DNA from: Tetradesmus obliquus
Lineage: Eukaryota; Chlorophyta; Chlorophyceae; Sphaeropleales; Scenedesmaceae
Reading direction: 5' to 3'
NCBI GenBank assembly: GCA_030272155.1
Contig: CP126199.1
Location: 1,426,001-1,490,000 of the forward strand
Length of the DNA stretch: 64,000 nucleotides
Below the pieces are notes generated by a model. That model was not told the DNA's origin. It saw nothing but the letters and a program-made list of their open reading frames with translations, and did not search any database. Both the position numbers and the translations under genes were made by a program. Positions 34,752 to 47,013 of this stretch are shown here, piece by piece (position 1 is the first letter of the stretch; each line of letters begins with the position of its first letter).

Positions 34752-36841
34752 GTGAGCGCCTAAAAGCTGGTCCAGAGCCTACATTGTGCTGTACACATCA
34801 TTACATCATTACATCATTACACTGTGCTATCTGCCTAACAGCATAGCCTGGTCAGCCATATGGTCTGAAGCAGTAGATGGTAACAATGAAGTATGCATAT
34901 TCATTTGATTACAATTGGTTGAGGCGCCTGCATGGGATGCAGCAGCGTGTGTACATGTGACACCCAGAGGCCGACACAGCAAAGCCTGCTTGCCGAAATG
35001 CAGCTGCATGCAGCAAAGAGCGGCACGCGCGCAAGCCTCGTATACCCAATGACACACCCCGAAACTGGAAACCACCATTAGTTTCTGACACCAAGCTGTC
35101 ATGACAGCTCATCAACTGCTGGGCACAATAGACACGGCTGTGAAACCCTGATCTGCAGTGACAGGTTGACCCATACGCAGATGCCGGGGCCTGATAAGCC
35201 CACATGCATACGATCACAGCATAGCCATTGGCATCCAGTGTTGTGTCCCTTCCAACTACAAACCGCAAACTGCTGCATCTTTCTGCAACGCTGCTGCCGA
35301 GCCTGCCAAGTATTGGCCTGCTGCAGGTGCGGCAGATGTCAAGCCATCAACAACTACAGTTGCCGACAACAGCAGTTGACAGCCTGCCAGCTGTCAGCTG
35401 ACAGCATGATCTGTTGGACATGCACACACTGATCATCCCGCTCTACACACCTGCATGCATACATAGGTAAGCGCATATGTTTAAGTGGAGCTGGTCGAGC
35501 ACAACATGCCTGCAACAAATAATACATTTACTACATAGTATGGAGACTCAAAAACCACACGTGTCTGGCACGCCGTACAAATAGGGTGATGTGCGGCGCA
35601 TGCAGCAAACTACCTGGCATATACCATACTGGCATGTGCTTGACCGTAAATAAATAGATATTGCCAGCACATTCTTTGAAACTGCATCGTGTGATGCTCC
35701 GTGCACAGTTGGTCCTACAACCACTGCTCAACCTGCAAATTCAAAGCTGACACACCCTGACGTTCAAAGTAAGGCCTGGACAGGCACAAAGTACAAGTTT
35801 GGTAGATGCCAATACCACACCAGCAGTTGAGCGGTCAACACGCAGCTGCTGTTCTGTACAGATGCACCATGTTGTACAGGCACACAACACTCACAGCAGC
35901 TGCCCACCATGAGTGTGTGTGACCAGTCAGCAACGCAGTGCTGTCATGACGTCAGGTTCCCCTCCTGCACAAAACTTCAAGCCTTGCATGTGTGCCCCAA
36001 CAATGTACCATGAAAACTGCACGTGCACAAGCTGCTCGCATACATATCTGGAACACTGTGCAAGGCTGGCATGGCTGCACAGCGGCTGATGCCTGGGCTG
36101 CATGTCAATGCAAACACAGCCCTGCAAGATTTTGTACCACAAGCAAGCAAGCAACACTACAGCAAGCCAAGAATTGGAAGGAGCTTATGCTCTGCCAAAC
36201 CAACAAGATAACTACCTGAGAATCAAGTGTCTAATGACATCAGTTTACACAGCGCAGCTGTGATGACTACGCAATGCACACGATCTTCATACCGGCTGCA
36301 GCCGGCATTCACATTCATTGCATTGCTCCAAGAGCAGTGTGCGTCAGCATGAGTTTGCTTCATGACTCCCATGCGGGCAGGGCATGCACACGTTGCGTAC
36401 ACGGCATGCTTTGCATGGTCCACACTGCACAGCAAGCGCACAATCAATGAGTCATGCTGCACGTGAGCTGCAAGTAGTGAACTCTACCCAGCTGATCAAC
36501 AACACAAACAGCACCTAAGGATTGATCAAAGTTTATTTGACCAACCAGCTGGTTGGACCACTGCCGATGCCTGTGAGTGCGACTGCTGAATATCCTGCAT
36601 GTGCTGTTCATGCGAGCAGCACGTTGCGTACGCTGCTAATAAACACAAGTCAAGCCTAGTCAAAGGTTAATTCTACCGTACAACGGACAAACTCAATATG
36701 TGCACAGCGCACTCGCGCCTGTGCTCAATACACTGCCACTCCACTGCCTTTGGCACAAGAAAGGCAAACTGCCAAAAAACGCTCAAAATTGAAGTTGCTG
36801 CATGCTGATGCCTGGACACATCCCTGACAGCCCAGCTGTCA
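34752..36841. other. Convergent intergenic spacer, 2.1 kb
   Basis: The spacer lies between copy B (+) and the metallophosphatase gene (-). It has a short acatcatt microsatellite (about 34794-34821). Remaining ORFs are short and without motifs. No gene or RNA is supported. Confidence 0.5.
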
Positions 36842-38122
36842 TCACCACTTGCGCCATTTTTGAATCTCCTGCAGCGCCTCCTCGTCTTCTGGCACATGTG
36901 CCTCACTCTTTGGCCCTCCCAGCAGGAACACTTCACTCTTTATCCCTGCCAGCTTCCCACCCTCTGCCTCAGGCTTGAAATCCAACACCAGCTTCCCCAT
37001 ATACCTGCTGCCCCAGCTCGCCTGAACCACTGGAACATCCCGGCCCTTGTTGTGCACATAAGTTGGGTACGGGCCCCATGTCGAGTCGTGCTCGCTGCCG
37101 GAATCGGCCTCACTTGAGATGTAGAAGGCTGGCGGGGAGTCGGGTTCTGGCCACAGGAAGGAGTGGCTGTGGCCGCCGATGATGAGGTCCAGCCCAGAGA
37201 GGGCTGAGGCAGCCACAAGGTCAGATGTGTACCTGCAGCCACCATGATTGTGTTGGACAGCACCAGGTGCATCAGGCAACACCAAGCAAGCTGCTGACCT
37301 GCGTATGGTGTGTTTGGCGCGTGTGTGACATTGAAGATAGCACATGTGCACAGGAGCACACATAGTGCAGGCATACATCACCCTTGCGCTGCACAATAAC
37401 CCCACAACACGGCGGGCCCACCCTCAAACCTGCCAATAAGTAGTGCCTGCCCTTTGCGTGGCTGCTGTTCTGTCAGTGTCAAAGTACCGCTCTTAGAGCA
37501 AGCTGCCGGTGAGGTGGGGTGTCGTTGCGCATCGCAGTAAGACGTCTCTGGATATAACATGAGAGAGTTGGTGCTCAAGGGTGTGCAGTGTGTCTACGGT
37601 GCTCACTCTCCTTTTCTGGTCTCAGACCTGTGATCAACCTGTTGTGGCTCATACCATCCAAGATGGTGCCAGGACCCACATGTAACTATCCTCTCTCAAA
37701 GTGTCGAGGCCAGATTGCCGCCATGCCATGCACACCCCACCCCAGGTGGATCAGCAGCACTGACATGAAACAGCCCTGCTGCTCAGGGCGACAGCCGGAG
37801 TGGCGCAGAAACACAGCTGTCGAGCCATGCACAACACAGTACTGCGACGATATCACAAGGCACTCACCCCAGGTGGCTGAGCAGTACTGTGGCGTGGCAG
37901 CCCTGCCCCTCCAGGCTCTTGAGGGCCTGCCGCCCTGCGCTGTAGGGCTCCTGGATCTTGAGGGGGCCCATCTGGCTGCTGCCAGGCAGGCCGTACATGG
38001 TGGTCAGGCCCAGGATGCATACCTGGCAGCAGCAGCAGCAGCAGCAGCAGGAGTCAGTCCCATCTGGCTGCTGCCAGGCAGGCCGTACATGGTGGTGAGG
38101 CCCAGGATGCACACCTTGACAA

Positions 38123-38159
<37 letters not shown>

Positions 38160-38324
38160 ATCAGTCCCATCTGGCTGCTGCTAGGCAGGCCGTACATGGT
38201 GCTCAGGCCCAGAGTGCAGACCTGGCATGACCAGCAGTAGCAGCAGTAGCAGCAGCAGCAGGAGTCAGTCCCATCTGGCTGCTGCCGGGCAGGCCGTACA
38301 TGGTGGTCAGCCCCAGGATGCAGA

Positions 38325-38356
<32 letters not shown>

Positions 38357-40006
38357 TCAACCAGTCAGTAAAATATCAATGCATCTCACATTTCAGGCAG
38401 CCCACACATAGTGGCGAGCTGCAAGATGCACACCGGGCAGCATCATCATCAGCAGCAGCGGCAGCAGTCAATCAGTCAGTTACATATTGATGCATCTCGC
38501 CGCTTAGGAAGGCCATACATAGTGGTGAGCTGCAAGATGCACACTTGGCAGCATCAGCATCAGCCGACAGCAGCAGCAGCAGCGGACAGCAGCGCTTAGT
38601 CACAAAGCAAGAGAGCTGGCTTTCACATGTACAGCCAAATGCATGAGCGTCAGCGGCAGCAACATGCTAGCTCACTGCTGCTGCCAGCTTGTCCAGTCAA
38701 TTGCAACCACACCTTTGAACACTGACTGTCGCTGCAGTCCAACTGCGACTCACCTTTTTGCCCTCGACAAGCTTTACCACGTAGGGCTTGATCTTGTGCC
38801 GTATCTCATGGCCGTGGAAGTCGATGTTGGCCGCCAGCACGTCCTTGTTGTCCTGTGCATCCAGGTACTGCTTCAGCGCCGGCAGGCCCTTGTCCCACTC
38901 ATGGTTGCCCACAGTCTGCAGCACACATAGCAGCAGTGATTTGTTAACTTGAGAGCATTTGAGGCAAAAGCAATGCATCAGCACAGAGCTTTGAGGTAAA
39001 AAACACGGCTTCAGCACTGATAGGTCCCTGTTACAACTCATGGTTGCCCACCGTCTTCAGCAAACAGCACAGCAAGTATCTATTGATGTGATAGCAGTCA
39101 AGGTCTAGGAGCTGCTTAAGAGCCGGCAGGCCCTTGTCCCAGTCGTGGTTGCCCACAGTCTGCAGCACACAGAGCAGTTGAGGCAAAAACAATGCTTCAG
39201 AGCCGGCAGGCCCTTGTCCCACTCGGGGTTGCCCACAGTCTGCAGCACACAGAGCAGTTGAGGCAAAAACAATGCTTCAGAGCCGGCAGGCCCTTGTTTT
39301 ACTCGGGGTTGCCCACAGTCTGCAGCACATGCGGCACAGCGGGCTTTGTGCTTGTTTGGAAGCAGTTGATGAATTGCGAAGGTAACAAAGCTGGCAGTCC
39401 CATTTGATGCACTATGAGAACACTGCAGAAACATGGCGGATTGAAAGGGAAGCTCTGCAGCAAGGTGCCAACCCGCCTCACCATTGCGTCTGGAGCAAGC
39501 AGGTCCATGATTACAGCGGGTGCATCCAGGCCTGCACCCCTACTCAGTGCCTATGGACTATACAACAACTCGGCGGCAGAAAGACAGCAACGCTCTGAAG
39601 CAAGATGTCAACCCGCCTCACCATTGCATCTGGAACCAGCAGGTTCAGAAGTGCAGCGGGTGCACCCAGGCCATCCTGTCCTACTCAGCCCCTATGACTA
39701 CAAGAACGGGGCGGCAGAAAGGCAGCAAAGCTCTGCAGGAGTTCCTGCACCTTCAAAGGTGTCAATCCGCTGACACCACCTCACCATTGCATCCGGTGCT
39801 AGCAGGTTCATGAATGCAGCGGGCGCATCCAGGCCGGCCTTCCTGTCCCACTCCGTGCCGATGAAGTCATCCCCGGCATTCAGCAGCAGCAGCTGCGGGT
39901 CCAGCAGCCGCTGCTGCTTCACAAAAGTGGCCATGCGCGCCAGGCCCCCGCTGCAGCGGCCTGCAGGCAGCAACAGGGCAACAGTGCAACCCTTTATTTG
40001 CCAATT

Positions 40007-40043
<37 letters not shown>

Positions 40044-41889
40044 TCAGGGTTCAGCAACCGTTCCTGCCTACAAAGGTGGCCATGCGCGCCAGGCCCCCGC
40101 TGCAGCGGCCTGCAGGCAGACACATGGTGCAGCATGATTCAAACAGCTCTGTTGGACATCATTGTTCAACACCTTTTTTGGACGCCTTTGTTGAACACCG
40201 TTGCTGAAACACATCTGCAGCAAGTTACTGCTGATTCTATGGTGAGAAGGTGCACAGGTGCGCCTGTGTTGAGTGTCATGTAAGAACACACAGTACCCAG
40301 CGAGTGGGTTTACAGCCAGCTGGCAAGCAAAAGGTTGCAGTAGCTGCACCTGTTAAACAGGCAGGCAGGGATAGGCAACTGTTGAGGTATGTACTTGGTG
40401 CAATCACATGCTATTGCCTGCCAGTGCAGTTAGCACAACCAGTGCTCACCCTTTTTCACGTCATATGGGGTGCACAGCCCGCACCAGGTCCCTTTACTTG
40501 ACTCCACACGCACATGCCAGTCATTGAAATGCAGCAAGGTGATCTGCACCGTGCCATTGACCATTGTGTTGCCTGGCACTGCACTGCTCCTCCCTCGCTC
40601 TCGGCCCCCTGTGCGTGTCCTTGTCGCTGCTGCAGATGCCGCCGCTGACGCCGCTGCTGTTGCTGTCGCCACAGCTGCAGCTGCAGGATTTGCTGCAGGC
40701 GTAGGCATGCCACTGTGCCAGACAGAAGCAGTACCTTGTGGAACCACAGATGCTGGTGCTGGCGCTGCACCTCCATTAATGACTGCTGTGCCAGCTGCTG
40801 CAGGAGTTGTTGCAGCTGCAGTGGCGGCAGCAGCAGCGGCAGCAGCTTCGGCTGCTGCTGTAGCGCTGGCACTCCCAGCTGCAGCTGATTGGCTGGGCTG
40901 ATCAATGCTGGCATCAACAGTTGCACCAGGTGCGGACAAGGTTGCAGCTACTGTGGCATTGGGCAGGGCCCCTGGGCCGACTAGTACAATGGGTTGGTTG
41001 GTGGCCGCTGTTGCTACTGCGCCTGCTGCTCTTGTTGCAGCTGCTGGCGGGGCAGCTGCTGCTGGTGTTGTGGCGGCTGGTGCTGCTGCTGCTGGCAACG
41101 CTGCTGCAACTGCTGGTGTTGTTGCAGTTGGTGCTGCTGCTGCTGGCAACGCTGCTGCAGCTGCTGGTTTCAGAGCAGCCTGCGGTGCTACTGCTGGCGT
41201 AGCTGCTGCTGCTGGCGCTGCTCCGGCTGCTGCTGGTGCTGCTGCTGCTGCTGGTGGTTTCGCAGCAGTCTGCGGTGCTGCTGCTGGTGTGGCTGCCGGC
41301 ACAGCAGCTGCTGGCACAGGCGCGACCAGCACCGCTGCTGCAGGGCTTGTGCCTGCAGGTGGTGCAGTTGTCCCTACTGCTGCACCTGCAGGCACACCCG
41401 GCACAACTGCTGCAGTTCCAGCAGTGACAATGCTGTTGGTGCTGCCCCTGCGTGCTGCTGCTGTAGCTGCTGCTGTGGCAGGGAGAGCTGCTACAGCCAG
41501 GCTATTGTTAGGTGCTGCAAGCTGGGCTAGAGTGCCAGGCAGTGTAGCGTTGACAGGGATTGCTGTTTCATTTACTGCGGTGACTGGCTTGATGGCTGCA
41601 GTGGGCTGCTGCCGTAGCAGCTGCTGACCGCTAGTGAAAACAGAGAGTCCTGCAAGCAGGACCCGCAAAGTGTTACGCTGTCAGCAGGAGATGCCACAGG
41701 CAGGTGCTGCATACGTGGTCAACTTGCCGACTGAACAATGAAAGTCTTAAGGACGTGGCATACAAACCAGGTGGCTTTTTGCAATGGGCATGGCATGTCT
41801 GTCAGGCCTGTGTCCAAAGTGTCCAGTGTTGCCGGGGTGTACGCCCTACCTGTGCACAATAGGATGACTGACGCAGCTGATCGCTGCAT
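36842..41889 (-). CDS. Secreted 5'-nucleotidase-like metallophosphatase with long Ala-rich N-terminal region
   Basis: Six exons in phase: 41889-41850, 41649-40450, 39960-39785, 38915-38754, 38022-37868, 37232-36842 (707 aa). Exon 1 encodes MQRSAASVILLCTG, a signal peptide completed by exon 2, split by a phase-1 intron. About 350 residues of Ala/Pro/Thr/Val low complexity follow. The calcineurin-like catalytic core then starts at ITLLHFNDWH (about 382-391) and continues with LLLLNAGDDFIGTEW, LLAPDAMTVGNHEWDKG (across exons 3/4), VCILGLTT, LLSHLGY (across exons 5/6) and GGHSHSFLWPE, so every metal-binding motif of the UshA/NT5E family is present. The usual C-terminal 5'-nucleotidase substrate-binding domain is absent: the chain ends about 105 residues after GHSH. 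It is probably an extracellular phosphomonoesterase or nucleotidase used for phosphate scavenging. Introns 2-5 hold duplicated exon edges. Confidence 0.85.
37737..37767 (-). repeat. Copy of the exon 5 3' edge and donor in intron 5
   Basis: The sequence around the true donor of the metallophosphatase exon 5 (about 37862-37892) recurs diverged here, 125 bases further along the transcript, with a GT-bearing donor-like site kept. Confidence 0.65.
37968..38550 (-). repeat. Array of exon 5 5'-edge copies in metallophosphatase intron 4
   Basis: The true exon start (37968-38022, encoding VCILGLTTMYGLPGSSQMG) is followed upstream in the transcript by at least three clear copies (about 38056-38115, 38160-38223, 38266-38330) and two degraded ones (about 38392-38440, 38504-38550). 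They are linked by CAG tracts and spaced about 105-115 bases. Several retain an AG acceptor. Confidence 0.85.
39028..39340 (-). repeat. Array of exon 4 5'-edge copies in metallophosphatase intron 3
   Basis: The exon 4 beginning (acceptor plus codons for TVGNHEWDKGLPALK) recurs at about 39028-39060, 39121-39180, 39201-39260 and 39281-39330. The last three form an exact-period 80-bp tandem array including the CTGCAG acceptor and upstream intron. Confidence 0.9.
39470..39700 (-). repeat. Copies of the exon 3 3' edge and donor in metallophosphatase intron 3
   Basis: The true exon 3 end (about 39785-39860, encoding AAFMNLLAPDAM then GTGAGG) is repeated diverged at about 39605-39700 and 39470-39545, downstream in the transcript. 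Both copies keep an ATG-GTGAGG-like or ATG-GTGAGGCGG donor context. Confidence 0.85.
40060..40110 (-). repeat. Copy of the exon 3 5' edge in metallophosphatase intron 2
   Basis: The start of exon 3 (about 39910-39960, encoding GRCSGGLARMATFV) recurs at about 40060-40109, preceded by the same CTGCAG acceptor. The copy then shifts frame and stops soon after. Confidence 0.85.
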
Positions 41890-42857
41890 GTTGAAGTGCA
41901 GCTAACTGGTTCAATTAAACTACAGGGGCCTGGGCCTGAGCGAAGCCAGTTCCTTCTGCTCAGCAGTTGGGTGGTAAGCCGATGATCAGCCGACCACCTC
42001 GTACATTTCTTCAGACCAACAATAGGCTACATCACACGTGAAGGCCTGTGCGTCAGTCCGAGACGCCTGTGCCTGCTCAGCAATTGACGAGGAAACTGTT
42101 ATCGGCGGGAGTTGAGTTGAACCTACTCCGCCCATTGGCTGTTGTTAGACCCAATGATGTTGAACAGCTTATTATTTGACTGAAAAGACCGCATGCGAGC
42201 CATCGATGCACCCGCAACTTGTTGGTCAACGTGAAGTTGAAGGGGCGCTGCAGGGACTGCATGCAACTGCTTTGGCATCACAAGGGGAAAGAGGGGCCCA
42301 GGAGGACGTGAGCGGCGCAAAAACGCCGACATAGCAGACATAAATAGAAAAATTTACATCACACGTACTACATGGTGCAGATCCTACCTTCAAGTAGCCT
42401 GCAGCACTTGCGCAAGGCCGCCTAGGGCGGCCCTCGACCGTCGGTCAAGCTATCATGTGACCGCCGCACAAGATATCAAGTTGTTACAGCCCAGGTAACA
42501 TACTTATGTAGAAGGCGCACCATTCACGTTTCAACATCAAACGGCTTAGGAAAGCAGCGCAACACCACTGCAGAACAGCAGACAGCACACCATTGACACA
42601 CTGTATGTCTCACATACCACGGGTATGTCTGCTGTGCCTGCACGTGAGCAAGGTTATTGCGGGGTATGAAAAGCCACCAGCAGAGATCACACCGCATGGC
42701 ACAATGGCTGCACACCAGCTCTGATGGATGCTGCCGCCTGCCAGTGGCACAGCTGCAATGCTCGCCGCTGCCACGTGCTCAATGCCTCATCACCCCAAAC
42801 AGCGACGCATGCAACACTCATGCATGCCCATGCAGCAGCTTGCTTCTAAACTACAGC
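41890..42857. other. Intergenic spacer, 1 kb
   Basis: This stretch lies upstream of the metallophosphatase start and downstream of the first F-box/LRR stop, both minus strand. There is a GC-rich palindromic patch near 42416-42435 (ggccgcctagggcggccc). No gene is supported. Confidence 0.45.
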
Positions 42858-45800
42858 TTACATGCTGCTGCCATCATCAACCTCATCTGACTCTTCTGAA
42901 GAGTCACCCCACGAGCTGGACTCTTGCCAGTTTCCTTCGAGTGCATCTGCACCACGCCTGTCCTGCAAGCACAGCTCCCGCAGCTGCGACCACACGTCTG
43001 GCGGAGAGGCCTGCAGGCACGACAGCAGCGCACAGCACAGCAGGAGAACCACAGTGTTAGCGGAGTGTGGAGTCGGCCACCAGTAACGCTTGTTACACCT
43101 GTTGCGCCACACATATGCAGTCAGCAGCACATTGTAGCTACGTTTGCGCAGCACATCATCTTGCGATGCTGCACCTCTTATCCAAGCATCCTCATACCCG
43201 CAAGCACTGCAGCGTGTCTCATTTGCCAGCCCTACAACAGACCACTCGACATGCACATGCACTCTGCAGCAAGCTCTCTGCACTCTACATGCCCATTGGC
43301 CTGCAGCAAACATGCACCCCTACGCAGACTAAACTAAACTCTGTCACTCACCCTGCTACTCAGCGACACAAAGTCATGCCGGTCCAGCAGCTCCTGCTCT
43401 TCCTTGGCCTCCACAACCAGGTGCCGCAGCCCTGTCATGCTTGTAAGCGCTGCAAGCCCACAAGCCCCAAAATAGTCCACACCACACACGTGCAGGTCTA
43501 CCAGCTGGCTCATCTTCACAAGAGCTGATGTCAGTGTACGAGCTGGTAAGTCCCAGCCTCCAATCTTGAGCTGCGTCACTGATGTGAGAAGGGTTAAGTT
43601 GGCTATGTCTGCGCTTGCCTGGATGCAGGGAAGCACCCAGAGTTCTTTTAAAGCAGGGCAGGCTGCTGCCAGCCGCGCTATATCACCTGGGCCAAGTGGC
43701 TGCGGGAGGTCAGTGCAGTCCCAGTCTTCAAGGCCAAACCACAGCCTGGTCAGATGCGGCAGCTGCTTGCCTGCTGGGAACATGTACCGCGCCGCGCCAG
43801 CTGCCAGTATGTGTTCATCGTAACACATATCAAGCTCCGCGAGGTGGGTTGATGCGGTGAGCGCTGCATACTGCTGCATCACATCCTCTTCAAGTGGCTG
43901 GCAACTTTTGCTGTTCAGGTTTAGGTACTGCAGCTGCTGCATGTTCTGCAACGCAGCTAGCAGCACTGGCACTCCTTGGCCCGCTATGTGAGACAAGTCC
44001 AGGTGCCGCAAATGCTGCATGTGCAGCAAAATGCTGGGGCACACTTGCCCGTTTCCCGTCTCCACTTTAAAATGCTGCAGGGCTGTCAGCTGTGCAATGC
44101 TGGGGGCTGTGCTGCTGCTTAAAAGTCCTTTGCCAATATCCTCCAGCTCCAACAGGGTTAGGCTCAGTGGCAGCCCCTGCAGCAGCAAGTAGCGGAAGCA
44201 GCGGCAGCAGGCAGCAGCAGCAGTGTTGCTGAGGTTATGTGTGTGGCATGCTGTTTCATGGTTGTCATCCTGCTGTTACCGCATAGCTGCGCCTGTTTCA
44301 GCAGACGGCAACGCTGCACTACATCTTTCAGTTCAGCTGGGTCATGGCTTAACACAACCATGTACAACCACATCGTTCAAACAATGCTGGCAGCAACCAG
44401 GCACAGCAGTAGTATGTGTGAGCTGCAGCAGGTCCGACCTGCAGCATGTCCAGCTTGTTGACACCCAAGCGTAGCTCTCGCAGCTGCTGCAGCGTGCTCC
44501 ATGGCAGGCAGGGGGCAGCCGCGCCCTTCTCAAAACTGCAGGCGGGATGCAGCGTAGAGCAATCACATCACAAGCAGACCGAGACAATGAAACCAGTGGT
44601 GCATCAACAGGTTAGGTTTTCTGCGCATGTATGTGCTGCAAAACAACTAGAACCAGGCATGATTCCTCAACAGCTTTTGCACATGTACAGAAGCACATGG
44701 GCTGCCGCATGCGTGCCATGCATGTTACATCCTGCTGCGGGTGACATGCAAGTGCTGCCCACTCACCACCCATAGCCAAGGTTGAGGCTTGTCAGCTGGC
44801 TGAGGCCATGCAGCAGGCCTGCCGCAACCTGCAATGTAAACCCCGACAGCTCGAGCTGCTGCAGCCTACTGAGCTGCTGCAGCCTGCCAGTGCTGCTGCT
44901 GTCCAGCACTACCGGCTCGCATTCCGTGGCCCAACACATTGCAGAGATGGACAGGGCGTAGAGGCTGCCAGGCAGGTTCGCTAGCGTTTCGCGGCAAGCC
45001 ACACGCAGCTTGGCGCTTTGCAGGAAGTCCTGCAAGCGAAGCTCGCGCAGCTGCTGCAGCTTACTCAGGCCCTGCAGAACTGAAGCCTCCAACTCCCACT
45101 CGTTGATGCTGAGGTACGTGAGCTGCGGCAGGTGTGGCAGAGCAGCGGCTAATCCTGCACAGATCTGCGGTGTGTTCCGCACTATGAGTGGCACACCTAG
45201 AGCAGCCATCATGGGGTTGGTATGCTGCACTTCCTGCCTTGCAGGGGCACCACCAGGGACCTCCACCTTCAACTCTTCCAGCTGCAGGTGCTGCAGCTGC
45301 TTCAAAGCAGACAGCCCAGCCAGGCCTTCGCCCCACCCTGCTATGCCGCAGTTGACTAGCTGCAGCTTAGTGAGGCTGCTCAGCCCTGACAGGAATTCAG
45401 GGCCCGCCCGGGACTGCTGCAGGCGCATCTTGCGGGTGCTGCCGCGCGTGACGCGCCTTGTGGTGGCTTCCTGGTGTGCTGCTGCCGCCGCCGCTGCTGC
45501 TGCTGCGGCTGCCGCTGTTGCTGCTGCATCTGGTAGCAGCAGAATGCCACTGAGACACAAGTGCTGCAGCTGGCACAGCTGTGCGCATGGCAGGTGGAGG
45601 GAAGGGCTTGCGGGATCTTTGTTGCAAGTGAAAATTCCGCCTGGCCAGCCATCACACTCGTTGCATGCCAGGCTCAACCCGCTGGTCAGCCGGCCATGTT
45701 GGGAAAGCCATGCAGCCAGAGAGCGGCAGCGCGCATCTAGCTGGTCTGACGTGTCCTGCAGCTGCATGGTGACGCTGATGTCTTGCGTTGCCGCTGCAGC

Positions 45801-46372
45801 TGCTGTGCGCCACGCATGGCATACCAAGCTACAGGTGCCAGTCCGCTGCTGAACATCCACACAGCTCAGTAGCTTGGCCAAAAGGTCATCAGGTAAAGGA
45901 GGCATGGTCACCTGCAAAGTGCAGTGGAGATTGAAAAATTATACTTTTTGCGTTCTTTTCAAGGAAGGATCATCAACAGAGACAAAATGTGCATGGGAAA
46001 CAGGGGTGAGGCTGGGCCGATGAAGCAGGGTATGCTTGACGACAGCAACAACAGGTCGCACCTCTCCGTTGCGACGCTGCTGCGCACCTATGGGTATTGA
46101 ACGCCATGACTGCACTTTGTGCTCGAATGGAAATCACCGCAGCTGCTGCTGCAAACCGTGGCTGTTTTGCAGGTGCAGCAAACAGCAGGAGCTGCTGCTG
46201 CTGCTCATCGTGACCAAAGCTTACAATCGATTCAAATGCTTTGACCGCCCGTCCCTGCATTCTGGTTAGTCCCTTCTCATTCTAATTACTGCTTTCGCAC
46301 GCGTGCAGCGCATACTGTTGGTACCGGAAGCGTGATGAAACCGGTCAGCGCACCCACCGTGTCGGAAGGCAT
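42858..46372 (-). CDS. F-box/leucine-rich-repeat protein, array copy 1
   Basis: Five exons in phase: 46372-46358, 45911-44767, 44535-44439, 44176-43352, 43010-42858 (744 aa). The F-box is at about 8-45 (PPLPDDLLAKLLSCVDVQQ...CSLVCHAWR), which in this superfamily binds SKP1 and places the protein in SCF ubiquitin ligases as the substrate receptor. The rest is LRRs of the LxxLxxLxLxxC/N type (LTKLQLVNCGIAGWGEGLAGL; HLRHLDLSHIAGQGVPVLLA) interrupted by an Ala run from CAG triplets, and an acidic tail (SSEESDEVDD). The 15-base first exon (MPSDT) is inferred because the array copy at 55693 has the same short ATG exon followed by GTGGGTGCGCTG; otherwise translation could start at ATG 45905. It shares exon structure with the next two genes. 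Confidence 0.8.
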
Positions 46373-47013
46373 GTCTGCCCCACGCGTTGTCACTTAATAC
46401 GCGTTGAATCAAGCCTAGCAACTCGGACCTGCGCCGGTTCAGCTGTCGTGCGGCAGTGGCGGGTATGCACTCTGCTGCAGGTGTGATCGCCTTGCCTGTT
46501 CACGTTTGTGTGTATGCAGAGAACGTCCTTACGGTGTGACAAATACATTGCAGCTGGTTTCCATCGTCCACTCCACCACGATACACCTGCAGCATCACCC
46601 AATGGCTACACCATTGCTGTCACTGACCAGCAGTAACAGCATCATCAAGTGCCCAAATGCCAGCTGTGTGTGTGTGTGTGTGTCAACTTCATTGCATCTG
46701 CCTGCGCTCAGGAGCCTGAAAGGTTGACAACACATGCGAAAAACTGCAGAACTGCACGAGTAGCACATGAAACTGCAACGGCATGGTGCGTGCCGCTGCA
46801 AACAGCATTGGGCACACCTGAGGCGCAGTGCTGGTGTTTATCACCAGCATCAGTATCATCATCATATTATAATACCATTCACCACAGCACTGCTGGTGCT
46901 GTGATACCAGCTGAAAGTGCATGGCGCCCAGTTGTAGCATGCGCAGCAAAGTATCCATAACCGACTGCACCTGACCACGCCGCCTGGCCCTCCGAGGGTA
47001 GAGGGAGTCCCTC
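46373..47013. other. Spacer between F-box genes 1 and 2
   Basis: These 641 bases contain a TG microsatellite (about 46665-46683) and otherwise nothing recognisable. They must include the promoter of copy 1 and the 3' UTR of copy 2. Confidence 0.45.

Noticed and set aside
39121-39340. CRISPR-like array (80-bp period repeats)
   Set aside because: The repeats are contiguous, contain exon codons and splice sites, have no unique spacers, and lie in a nuclear intron.
40470-41627. Plus-strand Ala/Gly-rich ORFs opposite the metallophosphatase
   Set aside because: They mirror the Ala-rich exon 2 on the minus strand, which is tied by phase to a signal-peptide exon and to the catalytic core.
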